This document shows, in pieces, positions 1 through 10,825 of a stretch of DNA of 64,000 nucleotides. This DNA is from Symsagittifera roscoffensis (Eukaryota; Xenacoelomorpha; Acoela; Convolutidae), in assembly GCF_963678635.1 (NCBI RefSeq), contig NW_026970820.1:1302001-1366000 (forward strand). Reading direction: 5' to 3'. The notes below the pieces were generated by a model. The model searched no databases. It was not told where the DNA came from and worked only from the letters and a program-made list of their open reading frames with translations. Numbering within the stretch: position 1 is the stretch's first letter; each line of letters begins with the position of its first letter. The position numbers and the translations under genes are program-made.

Positions 1-39
1 TGATTTCAGATTTTAAGCGTAGAATTTACGGTTACGGCT

Positions 40-74
40 GCTCCCTCTACAGGTCCCAGAGGGACCGAGTGAGC
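40..74. other. Hairpin H2, C type
   Basis: The inner stem is GGTCCC (52-57) with GGGACC (61-66) around loop AGA. The outer arms GCTCCCTC (40-47) and GAGTGAGC (67-74) pair with one mismatch. The flank CATCCTA continues as in the D hairpin. It is present in every C module and is evidently homologous to the D and E hairpins. Confidence 0.85.
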
Positions 75-1750
75 ATCCTACCTCGATCCAGGTTAACGGA
101 TAGTTGTTCTTAATTTTTCACAAAATTTTTTTACACTAATGCTTGTTTTCAATTCCTCATGAGAAGCTGTATTAATTTTAAAAAAATTGATTTTATTAAT
201 CAATGCTTCCAAGAACAACTGATGTTAGGCGGTTACAAATGCGGTTGTTGAAAACTAGTAAGGGATAATGATGAGAAAAATTGTAAGTTTTCAAATGAAT
301 TGAAAAACGGTTTTTTTCCTTTTTTTCTTTTGTAAATCGGTAGAAATGAATCATTTTTTTTTCAAGTTTTCCTCGCACCACCCACTGTTCTTAAGTAATG
401 AAGATTCCTTCTCTAGCCGTTTATAACACTTTGGCAGAAAAAACATCAATATGATGTAAAATGTTTTAAAAAAGAGAAAAAATTAAAAATTATGTTTTTT
501 TTTAAAAATCAAAAAATTTGTAATTTTCAAAATTGAAAAAAAGTGAAAATTAATTGCATATTACGATTCAGCGTACCCAACTTAGTGGGTCTAGCATTTT
601 AAATTACCAAAAAATATTGAAAATTGTAGATTTTATGAAGTTTTCATTTTGGCTATTTTTCCTTTTCGCCTCCACTTAAGGCACCTTTGAGCCAACTTGA
701 GAAACTGGAACCTAAACAAGCTATACAGATAGTCTGAATGAGCCATATTCAGCGTGATAACACCCCTGGAAGAAAAAAAACAGCAGAAAAGAAAGGGAAT
801 TTTGAACTTTAACCTTTTTTCTTCTTCAAATGGCGATACTTAGAATAATTTTTCAGCTGAAAAGTTCAAAAAAAATCAAAAAATTCAAATTTTGAAAAAA
901 TTTGTAAAAAAATCTCATCAGTCTGTTTATTGGAGTCTTCGAGGTTTTGGGAGACCTTATCTGGCGGCTAACAACAAGTGGGTCATTTATTTTAAAAATT
1001 AGAGAAAGGTCAAAAAAACATGTTTTTTCGGTTTTTTTGACAGAATTCCTAAAGCGATATCTTGGCTAAAAACAAAAATGAGGGCCTAAAATTAGTACAA
1101 ACAGTACTCTCACATAAGTTACATTAGGTTGGAAACAAAAAATTGACTCTGACTCAAAAATCGTTTTTTAACTTTATTTCTTAACAAAAAATTGTAAAAA
1201 AATCAAAAAGTTAAAATTTTTTTGAAAAAAATGATTGTTTTGAAAAAGTGCCAATTTTTAGCTGAAACTTTTCATTTTAGCTAATAAAGCCAAAGCAATG
1301 CCCTTTAAGCTCAAATAAATTAATTAAGCAGATTATTTTCAAGTTTTTTCGTTAAAGGCTTTTATTTTGAAAAGTTAGTCAAAAATGGGTTAAAAAAAGT
1401 CAAAAAAATCAATTTTCTCAGATTCAAAAACCTCCACCACCATGATGATTAGTTCGTTAGATAGGACTGCTGAGATCAATTTAGACGTATTTTCATAAGC
1501 ATATCAAAATTTTTACTTATTTTTGAGAATTAAGCAAAATAAAAACTTTTCCCAAATTGGGCAAAAAGCCCAAATTAGCCCAAACACCTGTTAAAAATTG
1601 TTGGGTCAAAAAATCACAAAAAGAAACCCCTATTCATTTGACATTTTAGGGCCGCATGCAAAAAATTAGACCATTCTAACCTGACAATTTCGAGAATCGA
1701 CTTTTTTGCAAAATTTCTCTATAGTCCATTTGAGGGATATTACTTGTACC

Positions 1751-1771
1751 GGTGGGGGCCCCTACCCCACC
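1751..1771. other. Terminal hairpin H3, C type
   Basis: Arms GGTGGGG and CCCCACC pair fully around loop GCCCCTA. The distance to the terminal CTAG is 33 nt. C copies vary between loop GCCCTA and GCCCCTA without touching the arms. Confidence 0.88.
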
Positions 1772-1896
1772 TCAAAAAATTTTGTAATGCTGGAACGCGG
1801 CCACCTAGGGGGCAGGGTTGTGTGGTCTATTCTCGACTTTAGTTACTTGCATTGCGTGGGGAAGAATACGAACAGCGCTCAACGCACTCGCAGAAA

Positions 1897-1915
1897 GAGC
1901 ACCCTGCGGGTGCTC
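1897..1915. other. Hairpin H1, A type, followed by a T-run
   Basis: Arms GAGCACCC and GGGTGCTC pair over 8 bp around loop TGC, with five T directly after. It is preceded by AACGCACTCGCAG, shared with family B. All five A copies keep it unchanged. It has the form of an intrinsic-terminator hairpin, but in a eukaryotic genome that likeness proves no function. Confidence 0.85.
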
Positions 1916-2098
1916 TTTTTGCTCGAGAACTGTAAGTCGATTTAAATCTTACATATTTCGTCCGAAATTTAACTTTTTTTCTAGTTGTTCTCAGTTAAAC
2001 TCCCATGATACCTCAAATTATATTCCTGGAAGGGCATTTTTATAAGTCACTCTGTGGTTCGATCAATTAACTACCAAATACGTTTTGATTTACGAAAT

Positions 2099-2136
2099 GG
2101 ACTGTTTCAACGAAAACAAGTTTTCGGAAACAGTCC
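2099..2136. other. Hairpin H2, A type: 38-bp near-palindrome
   Basis: Arms GGACTGTTTC (2099-2108) and GAAACAGTCC (2127-2136) pair perfectly. Inside, after a 2-nt AA bulge on the 5' side, CGAAAAC (2111-2117) pairs with GTTTTCG (2120-2126) around loop AA. It could extrude as a cruciform or fold in RNA. It is conserved in A1, A2, A3 and A5 and, with mismatches in the outer stem, in all B modules. Confidence 0.88.
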
Positions 2137-3372
2137 AAATTTTAAATTATGATCCCAAATACAAACAAAGAGAAATCTAATGCGTTGGTTAAACTTACAG
2201 AGCCCAGCCCATGTCTTTGTGTTTATTGACTGTTCAAACACATAACAACTATGTTAAAAACAATATTATTAAAATAAAAACAAAACAAATAATCGAGAAA
2301 GAAATTTAAGTTTATCAAAAAAATATGCAAAAAAAAATCACTTATTTCTTTTTTTAAGTATCACAAAAACCTCAGTTTGAAAAAGATGATACCTGAGAGG
2401 CCCGTTTTGACGCGTTACTACAGTTTAGGCACGTTTTGACTTCGCAACTCACAATGATCGATTAACTTTTACGTTTGTTTTACAAACACGCTTTTTTTTA
2501 CCACAATCAAAATTTCATTACTTCTAAACCTCTTGAACAAATTGATGAAAATTTTTGCATCAAAACTAACTTGTCAAGGGTTTTTGAGGTATATAAAAAT
2601 TGTCTCCAGTTAAATAATGATTTTTTGGCTAATTTTTGAAAAAAAATTAAAAAATTTGACAAAAAAAAATTTTTTTTTTCAGATTTGGCGATCAAAAAGT
2701 GCCTTCTATGATGGACCAGCAAAAAATTTGTTTTTAGGTCATAAGTTTGGCTCACTAGGGTATACAAACTGGCAAAATGTTTATAATAAAAAAGTTTAGA
2801 AGAACAGTGATTTTTTGAAAAAAAAAGAAAAAAACGTAAAAAAATCAGTTTTTGGCGGGAAAATTCTCAAAAAATCAAAAATCAAGTTTTCTCTCTCTTT
2901 ACTCCAATAAATTAATTCGGCCACGACAATCATTTTTTGTGATCAGTAAAAATGTCGAAAAACGACCGGAACATTGACTTTTTTGAAATTTGACAAAAAA
3001 CTTCAAAAAAACCGCAAAAAAACATCAAAAATCTCGAAAAAATTGCTGAAAAAATTTTGGCAAACAATACACCATTCGATTCCCTTAACTGTGCTTGTGT
3101 CCAAAAAAAACATCACTTTTTCGCATTTTCTCAACCAAAATTGATTTATTGGGGCATTTTTGAAAAAAATCGTGATTTTGACCAAAAAAAACGCCCCTTT
3201 TTCCCCAAAAAGTGCAACTCATAACATTATTTCGGAAAAACGCCTTCCCAAGTTATATCTTAGAATTTTGTCCTCTACCTACATGCAAAGTTTGAAGAAA
3301 TTCTATACTGCCGTTTTCGAGAACTTGAATAATTTTTTTTTTTTCCTATTTAGGTATTTTTTCTAGTTGACC

Positions 3373-3395
3373 GGCAAGGAAACCCTACCCTTGCC
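3373..3395. other. Terminal hairpin H3, A type
   Basis: Arms GGCAAGG and CCTTGCC pair over 7 bp with a 9-nt loop including CCCTA. The distance to CTAG is 34 nt. The arms differ from those of all other families, yet pair fully. Confidence 0.85.
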
Positions 3396-3910
3396 TAAAG
3401 GATTCACAAAGCCGGACCGCGACGACCACCTAGAGGAAATTGTTTCGCCCCACCCACCCGACCTAAAATTTTACCCACCCACCTGATCAGTCAGTCCGCT
3501 TCCACGTCGTTTTTGAAATTTGATTCATTCCGTAGCTGGAATCGATTAATGGTATTGCCTAAGAAATAAAAGATTGACAGACACGACTGTTTGATAGAGA
3601 CTTTTTCGGATCTTTTTTTCTAATACATTTTCAAAATTATATCCTGAAAATAATCATGCGCCTTCATCACATATGTCATCGAAGCAAATAGAGCATCTTG
3701 TTGGTTCCATAAATGTATCCCAGTATCCACAATGCTAAGAAGCAGGAAAACTAAAATACCTTTCTATTAAATTTGAGATTCAATGTCTCCTGAAGGAAAA
3801 GAAAACGCTCTCCTAGGGTGCAAGTTTTCCGCAAAAACTGTATAAGCTGAAACATAACAGCACAACATATCGGCTGCTCTCTATTTCTCTGCTCTTTATT
3901 CGAGGTCCCG

Positions 3911-3950
3911 GATGCCCCTACCTGGGACCACAAGGGTCCCAGGGCGCATC
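3911..3950. other. Hairpin H2, D type
   Basis: The inner stem CCTGGGACC and GGTCCCAGG pairs over 9 bp around loop ACAAG. The outer arms GATGCCCC and GGCGCATC pair except for one position. It is flanked 3' by CTATAGGGAT and is kept in all D modules. Confidence 0.88.
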
Positions 3951-4218
3951 CTATAGGGATTGAAGCATCAAACGTACAATAATGAAATGAGAAATTCTAA
4001 TCACTTATTACAATTTTCCATATTTCATTTTGCTCAGCAATCAATAAACTGTTGTATTTTTAACTTGAAGAGCCTGTTATATTATCAAACAAAATTTTTC
4101 GATAAAAATTACATTTTTTTTTAGTTTTTCAAACAAAATTTTCAAATTTGAAACAAAAGAAAACCCTGCATTTCTTTGCAGTAACTAAGTCAATGCACTG
4201 TAGCTACACTAGTGAATG

Positions 4219-5784
4219 TAAAACATAGTTAAAAAAACGGACAACTGAATCTGGTTTTTTAAATTTAATGTTTTTTTGTTTGGCTTTTAAATAGGATCAA
4301 GTCAATTAATAATTGAAATTGAGCAAACAAGAATATAACACTCGCAATTTTTGTTCAAAATTGACTAGAAAAATGATCAAACCACTCTATATTGCCTATG
4401 GCAAGCTCAAAACATCCATCAAAAACCACTTTTGTTCACTTTTAAAATTGAATTTTTTTTTGACCAAAAAAAGTTAGAGATGAAATTGAAAAAAAACGAA
4501 AATTTACCTAATTTGACAAAATTGGTGTCAAATTGCCTTATCCATAGAAACACTTTCTATGAACCTATTCAGAAAGGTTTTGTTGAGCAATGCCGAAAAA
4601 ATTACCCCTTTTGAGAAAAATTCAAAAAACACATTTTTGGTTAACTCAAAAAAGTAGAAAAAGTGGGAAAAGGGGTCTTCAAAATGAAACCATCCAAAAG
4701 TGGCATTAACTAACTGCCATTTTTTTGTGAATTCAGAGCCGCATACAAAAAATTACGAAGATCCTACGTGAAGTTTTCGAGAACAGATTAGTTTCTCCGG
4801 AATTTTGGTAGTACTAATTTCATTACTGTACTTATAATTAAAGTCAAATCAAAAAGTCGTAAAAACTTCAATTTTTAATCAATTTTGACAAATAAATGAT
4901 CAAAACCCACTAAATTGGCTATAGCAAGTTCGATTCTACCATCAGAAACCATTTTTTCCCATTTCTGAAAATTTTCATTTTTTAAAAAATAAATGTTGAG
5001 TCACAAACGGGAAAAATCATACTTTTTCAAAAATTCAAAAAAAATTGATCCATTTAAACTAATTCATCAGGCAACACGTTAGGAACCTGTTCAGAATGGT
5101 TTCCATGATCAAAGCAGCAAATGTCACCCATTTTGAGAAAAGTCGAAAAAACACCTTTTTAGTTAACTCAAAAAAGTGGAAAAAGTGGAGAAAGGGGTCT
5201 TCAAAACGAAACCATCCAAAAGTGGCATTAGTTAACTGCCATTTTTTTGTGAATTTAGACCCGCATGCAAAAATTTACGAAAATCCTACGTGAAGTTTTT
5301 GAGAACAGATTAGTTTCTCGGGAATTTTGGTAGTACTATTTTTATTACTATAATTATAATTAAAGTCAAAACTAAAAGTCGTAAAAACTACAATTTTTAA
5401 TCAATTTTGACAAATTATTGATCAAAACGCACTAAATTGGCTATGGCAAGTTCGAATGTACCATCAGAAACCATTTTTTCCCATTTTTGAAAATTTTCAT
5501 TTTTTTGAAATTAAATGTTGAGTCACAAACGGGAAAAAACAAATTTTTTCAAAAAGTCAAAAAAAATTGTTCCAATTAAACTTATCCATTAGGTCACACG
5601 TTGGGAACCTGTTTAGAATGGTTTTCATGATCATAGCAGCAACATTTACCCATTTTGAGAAAAGTCAAAAAAACACCTTTTTAGTTAACTCAAAAAAGTG
5701 GAAAAAGTGGGAAAAAGGGTCTTCAAAATGAAACCATCCAAAAGTGGCATTAACAAACTGCCATTATTTTCTAAATTCAGACCC
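4219..5784 (+). repeat. Three ~522-bp tandem subrepeats inside D1
   Basis: GCATRC boxes at 4741, 5263 and 5785, and the motif GAACCTRTTCAG at 4561, 5083 and 5605, both repeat with a period of exactly 522 bp. Each unit carries TTGAGTCACAAACGGGAAAA (the first unit in degraded form), TTTTGAGAAAA, and ACTCAAAAAAGTRG in the same order. The same unit organisation is seen in the other D modules and, at about 520 bp, in E. Confidence 0.88.
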
Positions 5785-5850
5785 GCATGCAAAAAATTAG
5801 GAAATTCTGACGTGCGGTTTTGCAGAAGTCGATAGTTTCTGGGCATTAGT
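5783..5850 (+). other. Pre-terminal GCATGC box, D1
   Basis: The motif CGCATGCAAAAAATTAGG followed by ATTCTGACG and a GCAGAAGTCGATAG stretch lies about 100 bp before H3. Equivalent boxes sit at the same place in C (1654), B (7416) and E (28186), and in weaker form in A (near 3282, ACATGCAAAGTTTG then TTTTCGAGAACTTG). It is the most widely shared sequence among the five families. Confidence 0.75.
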
Positions 5851-5881
5851 AACAACGTAAAAAATTTTTTGCTTTTTGACC

Positions 5882-5903
5882 GGAAGGGGCCCCTACCCCT
5901 TCC
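5882..5903. other. Terminal hairpin H3, D type
   Basis: Arms GGAAGGGG and CCCCTTCC pair over 8 bp around loop CCCCTA, 29 nt before the terminal CTAG. The same arms occur in D1-D6 and all E modules, with loop variants CCCCTT (E4) and CCCCTC (E2). Confidence 0.9.
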
Positions 5904-6026
5904 TAATTTCTTTTTGTGCTACACGCGACCATCTAGAGCTTTTTGTGGCCCCGCTATATTAGTGACTGTTGACGAGTGGGTTCCGCGGGGGGCGGAGCAG
6001 GGGAACGCTTAACGCACTCGCAAAAG

Positions 6027-6045
6027 GAGCACCCTTCGGGTGCTC
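6027..6045. other. Hairpin H1, B type, followed by a T-run
   Basis: Arms GAGCACCC and GGGTGCTC surround loop TTC, and six T and GCTCG follow. The stem is identical to family A although much of the surrounding sequence is not. B4 (10917-10935) has loop TCC with the same stem. Confidence 0.85.
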
Positions 6046-7508
6046 TTTTTTGCTCGAAAGTTTTCTGAAACGGTATCTGATGAACTTTGTAAGGTGTCAC
6101 AAAAGCAACAACCCAAAACATTCTGTATGTGATTAGAAAAGGTCAAAAAAGATTTCTCATACTTTCAATGACTGAATCTACACCTGATCAGTCTCTAGAG
6201 AACTCTAAACCAAAGTAACTTATGTTTTTCAGTGATTCATGAAGAGGACCATTCCAACGAAAACAAGTTTTCGGAAACAGTCCTCAAATTTTTGTTCGAG
6301 CCCATTGTCAAGTACGTGAACTTTCAATTGTGAATTATAGCTGAATTGGACTTGGAATTTGTCCCAAAAAGGTTAAGTTTGTCTCAAATTGATTAGAAGC
6401 AAAAGAAAAAAATTATATTTTTTTTATTTGGAAAAAAAAAGTTGAGTCAGAAACGTGAAAAACCCCTTTTTTCAAAAGTCATTAAAAGTAGCTCCAATTG
6501 GCTGAAATCACTAGACTACAAAATATGAACCTGTTCAGAATGGTTTTCATGACCAAAGCCGTAAAATTTCGATATTTAGAGAAAAGGCAAAAAAAAACAT
6601 CTTTTTGGTTAACTCAAAAAGGTAGATAAATCGGGTAAAGTCGTCTTCAAACCTATAGGATCGAAAAGTGATCTATATAGGGTATATATGTAGTGTCCTT
6701 GTTAGGTAGCATGCAAAAAAAATAGAACAGTTTTGTTGGCCACTTCCGATATTAATACTTTTTTTTCGAAATTTGGCCATTTTTATTTGTAGTAAAATAG
6801 TAGTAAAATAGCCGAGAAAAAAAACTGTAAAAACCAAAATTTTTATCCAATTTTGACGTTTAAATACTCTATACCTACTAAAATGGCTATGGCAAGCTCA
6901 AATATGCCATCAAAACTCATTTTTTCTCACTTTTTAAAATTTTTGTTTTTTTGATAAACAATGTTGAGTCAGAAACGTGAAAAATCAATTTTTTTCAAAA
7001 TGTCAAAATAAAGTGTTCCAATCAATTTGTTTCACTAAAACACACTTTATGAACCTGTTCAGAATGGGTTTTTGGGTTAAAGCCGAAAATTCACCCATTT
7101 TGAGAAAAGTGGAAAAAACACCTTTTTAGTTACAAAAAAACCATCATTTTTGTTGCAGTTTTTGAAAAAACTCAAATTTTTGAGAAAAAATTTTTTTCTC
7201 AAACCTTTATATTTAGGTTCCCCAAACAGTCTACTTTCATCCATTCCTTGTCAATATACCCCATTTTTTGAACCAAAACAGAGTTACTAGGTGATTTTTA
7301 TCAAAAATCGTGTTTTTTACCATTTTTGCCCCCCATTTCCCACTATAAGTCAACACATAACAAAATTTTGGCAAAACGGGGCAAAAGTGTATCCTTAGAA
7401 TTTCAATACGGGGCTGCATGCAAAAAATTAGGGAATTCTGACCTCCAGTTTTCGAGAACACGACTTATTCTGCATGAAAAGGGTAAAAGGTAAATGTTCC
7501 TTCGAACC

Positions 7509-7529
7509 GACGGGGCCCCTTCCCCTGTC
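7509..7529. other. Terminal hairpin H3, B type, with bulged T
   Basis: GAC then GGGG pair with CCCC then GTC. A single unpaired T (7526) sits between the two 3' segments, and the loop is CCCCTT. The distance to CTAG is 34 nt. The form is kept in B1-B4. Confidence 0.82.
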
Positions 7530-7567
7530 TCTGCTGAACGCCAAAGCCGGACGCGGCGGCCACCTAG

Positions 7568-9195
7568 TTGTCACTGTGGCCCCGCTGTATTCTTGACTTT
7601 TGAGGAGAAGGTTCCGCGGGGGGCGGATCAGGGGAACGCTTAACGCACTCGCAAAAGGAGCACCCTTCGGGTGCTCTTTTTTGCTCGAAAGTTTTCTGAA
7701 ACGGTATCTGATGAACTTTGTAAGGTGTCACAAAAGCAACAACACAAAACGTTCTGTATGTGATTAGAAAAGGTCAAAAAAAATTTCTCATACTTTCAAT
7801 GACTGAATCTACACCTGATCAGTCTCTAGAGAACTCTAAACCAAAGTAACTTTTGTTTTTCAGTGATTCATGAAGAGGACCGTTCCAACGAAAACAAGTT
7901 TTCGGAAACAGTCCTCATATTTTTTTTCGAGCCCATTGTCAAGTACGTGAACTTTCAATTGTGAATTGTAGCTGAATTGGACTTGGAATTTGTCCCAAAA
8001 AGGTTAAGTTTGTCTCAAATTGATTAGAAGCAAAAGAAAAAAAAACATTTTTTTTTTATTTGGAAAAAAAAGTTGAGTCAGAAACGTGAAAAAATCCTTT
8101 TTTCAAAAGTCATAAAAAGTAGCTCCAATTTTCTTAAATCACTAGGCTACAATATAAGAACCTGTTTAGGATGGTTTCCATGACCAAAGCCGTAAAATTT
8201 CCATATTTAGAGAAAAGGCAAAAAAAACAACTTTTTGGTTAACTCAAAAAGGTAGATAAATCGGGTAAAGTCGTCTTCAAACCTATAGGATCGAAAAGTG
8301 ATCTAAATAGGGTATATATGTAGTGTCCCTGTTAGGTCGCATGCAAAAAACTAGAAAAGTTTGTTGGCCACTTCCGAAATTATGACTTTTTTTTCGAAAT
8401 TTGGCCATTTTTATTTGTAGTAAAATAGTAGTAAAATAGCCGAGAAAAAAAATTGTAAAAACCATAATTTTTATCCAATTTTGACGTTTAAATACTCTAT
8501 ACCCACTAAAATGTCTATGGCAAGCTCAAATAAGCCATCAAAAATCATTTTTTCTGACTTTTTAAAATTTTAGTTTTTTTGATATACACTGTTGAGTCAG
8601 AAACGTGAAAAATCAATTTTTTTCAAAAAGTCAAAATAAAGTGTTCCAATCAATTTGTTTCACTAAAACACACTTTATGAACCTGTTCAGAATGGGTTTA
8701 TGGGTTGAAGCCGAAAATTCACCTATTTTGAGAAAAGTGGGAAAAACACCTTTTTAGTTACAAAAAAACCATCATTTTTGTTGCAGTTTTTGAAAAAACT
8801 CAAATTTTTGAGAGAAAAATTTTTTCTCAAACTTTTAAATTTGGGCTCCCCAAACAGTCTACTTTCATCCATTCCTTGTCAATATACCCCATTTTTTGAA
8901 CCAAAACAGAGTTAATAGGTGATTTTTATCGAAAAACGTGTTTTTTACCATTTTTGCCCCCCATTTCCCTCTATAAGTCAACACATAACAAAATTTTGGC
9001 AAAACGGGGCAAAAGTGTATCCTTAAAATTTCAATACGGGGCTGCATGCAAAAAATTAAGGAATTCTGACCTCCAGTTTTCGAGAACACGACTTATTCTG
9101 CACGAAAGGTAATATAGGTAAATGTTCTTTCGAACCGACGGGGCCCCTTCCCCTGTCTCTGCTGAACGCCAAAGCCGGACGCGGCGGCCACCTAG
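7568..9195 (+). repeat. Family B module B2
   Basis: A 1628-bp B unit very similar to B1 and B3, but its first bases are TTGTCACTGTGGCCCCGC instead of AGCTTTTTG; the two versions become alike from GTGGCCCCGC on. H1 is at 7658-7676 with loop TTC. H3 is at 9137-9157 with the same bulged T as B1. Single-base differences and short indels in A or T runs are the main changes along the body. Confidence 0.92.
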
Positions 9196-10825
9196 TTGTC
9201 ACTGTGGCCCCGCTATATCAGTGACTTTCGAAGGAGTAGGTTCCGCGGGGGGCGGAGCAGGAGAACGCTAAACGCACTCGCAAAAGGAGCACCCTTCGGG
9301 TGCTCTTTTTTGCTCGGAAGTTTTCTGAAACGGTATCTGATGAACTTTGTAAGGTGTCACAAAAGCAACAATACAAAACATTCTGTATGTGATTAGAAAA
9401 GGTCAAAAAAGATTTCTCATAATTTCAATGACTGAATCTACACCTGATCAGTCTCTAGAGAACTCCAAACCAAAGAAACTTATGTTTTTCATTGATTCAT
9501 GAAGAGGACCGTTCCAACGAAAACAAGTTTTCGGAAACAGTCCTCATATTTTTTTTCGAGCCCATTGTCAAGTACGTGGACTTTCAATTGTGACTAATAG
9601 CTGAATTGGACTTGGAATTTGTCCCAAAAAGGTTAAGTTTGTCTCAAATTGATTAGAAGCAAAAGAAAAAAAAATATTTTTTTAATTGGAAAAAAAAGTT
9701 GAGTCAGAAACGTGAAAAAACCCTTTTTTCAAAAGTCATAAAAAGTAGCTCCAATTGGCTTAAATCACTAGGCTACAATATATGAACCTGTTCAGAATGG
9801 TTTTCATGACGAAAGCCATACAACTTCCATATTTAGAGAAAAAGCAAAAAAAAAACAACTTTTTGGTTAACTCAAAAAGGTAGATAAATCGGGTAAAGTC
9901 GTCTTCAAACCTATAGGATCGAAAAGTGATCTATATAGGGTATATATGTAGTGTCCTTGTTAGGTCGCATGCAAAAAAAATAGAACAGTTTTGTTGGCCA
10001 CTTCCGAAATTAAGACTTTTTTTTCGAAATTTGGCCATTTTTATTTGTAGTAAAATAGTAGTAAAATAGCCGAGAAAAAAAATTGTAAAAACCAAAATTT
10101 TTATCCAATTTCGACGTTTAAATACTCTATACCTACTAAAATGTCCATGGCAAGCTCAAATAAGCCATCAAAATTCATTTTTTCTCACTTTTTAAAATTT
10201 TTGTTTTTTTGATATACAATGTTGAGTCAGAAACGTGAAAAATCAATTTTTTTCAAAAAGTCAAAATAAAGTGTTTCAATCAATTTGTTTCACTAAAACA
10301 CACTTTATAAACCTGTTCAGATTGGGTTTTTGGGTCAAAGCCGAAAATTCACCCATTTTGAGAAAAGTGGAAAAAACACCTTTTTAGTTACAAAAAAAAC
10401 ATCATTTTTGTTGCAGTTTTTGAAAAAACTCAAATTTTTGAGAAAAAATTTTTTTCTCAAACATTTATATTTAGGCTCCCCAAACAGTCTACTTTCATCC
10501 ATTCCTTGTCAATATACCCCATTTTTTGAACCAAAACAGAGTTAATATGTAATTTTTATCAAAAAACGTGTTTTTTACCATTTTTGCCCCCCATTTCCCT
10601 CTATAAGTCAACACATAACAAAATTTTGGCAAAACGGGGCAAAAGTGTATCCTTAGAATTTCAATACGGGGCGGCATGCAAAAAATTAGGGAATTCTGAC
10701 CTCCAGTTTTCGAGAACACGACTTATTCTGCATGAAAAGGGTAAAAGGTAAATGTTCCTTCGAACCGACGGGGCCCCTTCCCCTGTCTCTGCTGAACGCC
10801 ATAGCCGGACGCGGCGGCCACCTAG
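9196..10825 (+). repeat. Family B module B3
   Basis: A 1630-bp B unit with the TTGTCACTGTGG head, as in B2. H1 is at 9287-9305 (loop TTC), the palindromic H2 is near 9504-9545, and H3 is at 10767-10787. The tail GGACGCGGCGGCCACCTAG leads directly into B4. It forms a homogeneous trio with B1 and B2, indicating local amplification or gene conversion. Confidence 0.92.

Larger units (their letters stand above)
1..1808 (+). repeat. Family C module C1 (5' part cut by window)
   Basis: This is the 3' four-fifths of a C module; its head lies left of the window. It opens just before hairpin H2 (40-74: outer arms GCTCCCTC and GAGTGAGC, inner arms GGTCCC and GGGACC, loop AGA). The AT-rich body carries no credible gene. 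The pre-terminal box with GCATGC is at about 1654, followed by a TTTCGAGAATCGAC stretch. Terminal hairpin H3 is at 1751-1771 (arms GGTGGGG and CCCCACC) and the module ends in GGCCACCTAG. The sequence from about 1700 (CAAAATTTCTCTATAGTCC) is the tail subtype shared with C6, C8 and C9, not with C2-C5. Confidence 0.9.
1809..3433 (+). repeat. Family A module A1
   Basis: A 1625-bp A unit beginning GGGGCAGGGTTGTGTGG. H1 is at 1897-1915 (arms GAGCACCC and GGGTGCTC, loop TGC) and is followed by a run of T. H2 is a near-perfect 38-bp palindrome at 2099-2136. The 3' half, from about 2490, is nearly identical to A2, A3 and A5. H3 is at 3373-3395 (arms GGCAAGG and CCTTGCC). The tail CCGCGACGACCACCTAG joins D1. 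Short frames at 3003-3185 (minus) and 3160-3366 (plus) recur in the other A copies but overlap antisense and look spurious. Confidence 0.92.
3434..5936 (+). repeat. Family D module D1
   Basis: A 2503-bp D unit with head AGGAAATTGTTTCGCCCC followed by CCCACCC-rich sequence. A head hairpin uses GATTC (3522-3526) and GAATC (3539-3543). H2 spans 3911-3950 around CCTGGGACC and GGTCCCAGG. From about 4219 the body is three tandem units of 522 bp, set by GCATRC boxes at 4741, 5263 and 5785. H3 is at 5882-5903 (arms GGAAGGGG and CCCCTTCC) and the tail is ACACGCGACCATCTAG. It has the same length as D2 and is almost identical to it, so the two are recent copies. Confidence 0.92.
5937..7567 (+). repeat. 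Family B module B1
   Basis: A 1631-bp B unit. The head AGCTTTTTGTGGCCCCGC is shared with B4 but not with B2 or B3. H1 is at 6027-6045 (arms GAGCACCC and GGGTGCTC, loop TTC) followed by six T. H2 is the imperfect palindrome at 6244-6285. GCATGC boxes lie at 6709 and 7416. The last 300 bp (CCCCATTTCCC, CATAACA, GGCAAAACGGG) are distantly related to the A 3' end. H3 is at 7509-7529: GAC plus GGGG pairs with CCCC plus GTC around a bulged T. Confidence 0.92.

Noticed and set aside
3003..3366. Recurring overlapping frames of 60 and 68 codons in every A module (also at 19678-20041, 21306-21669, 22874-23288, 62760-63123)
   Set aside because: They overlap on opposite strands in the best-conserved part of A. 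They are rich in Lys, Phe and Asn from A/T tracts, have no recognisable domain, and stay open because the copies are very similar.
5096..5293. Repeated ~65-codon frames in D subunits (HFEK...NTFLVNSKKW)
   Set aside because: They follow the 522-bp period of the DNA and begin and end at arbitrary places. Copies differ by frame breaks, and no start context or splicing signals support translation.
5880..5903. Telomere-like CCCCTACCCC
   Set aside because: It occurs once per module as the loop and arm of hairpin H3 and is not tandemly repeated as telomeric DNA would be.
6072..6110. CTGATGA in B modules as a possible hammerhead ribozyme core
   Set aside because: The required GAAA and cleavage-site segments are not found in the right order and the neighbouring stems do not form.
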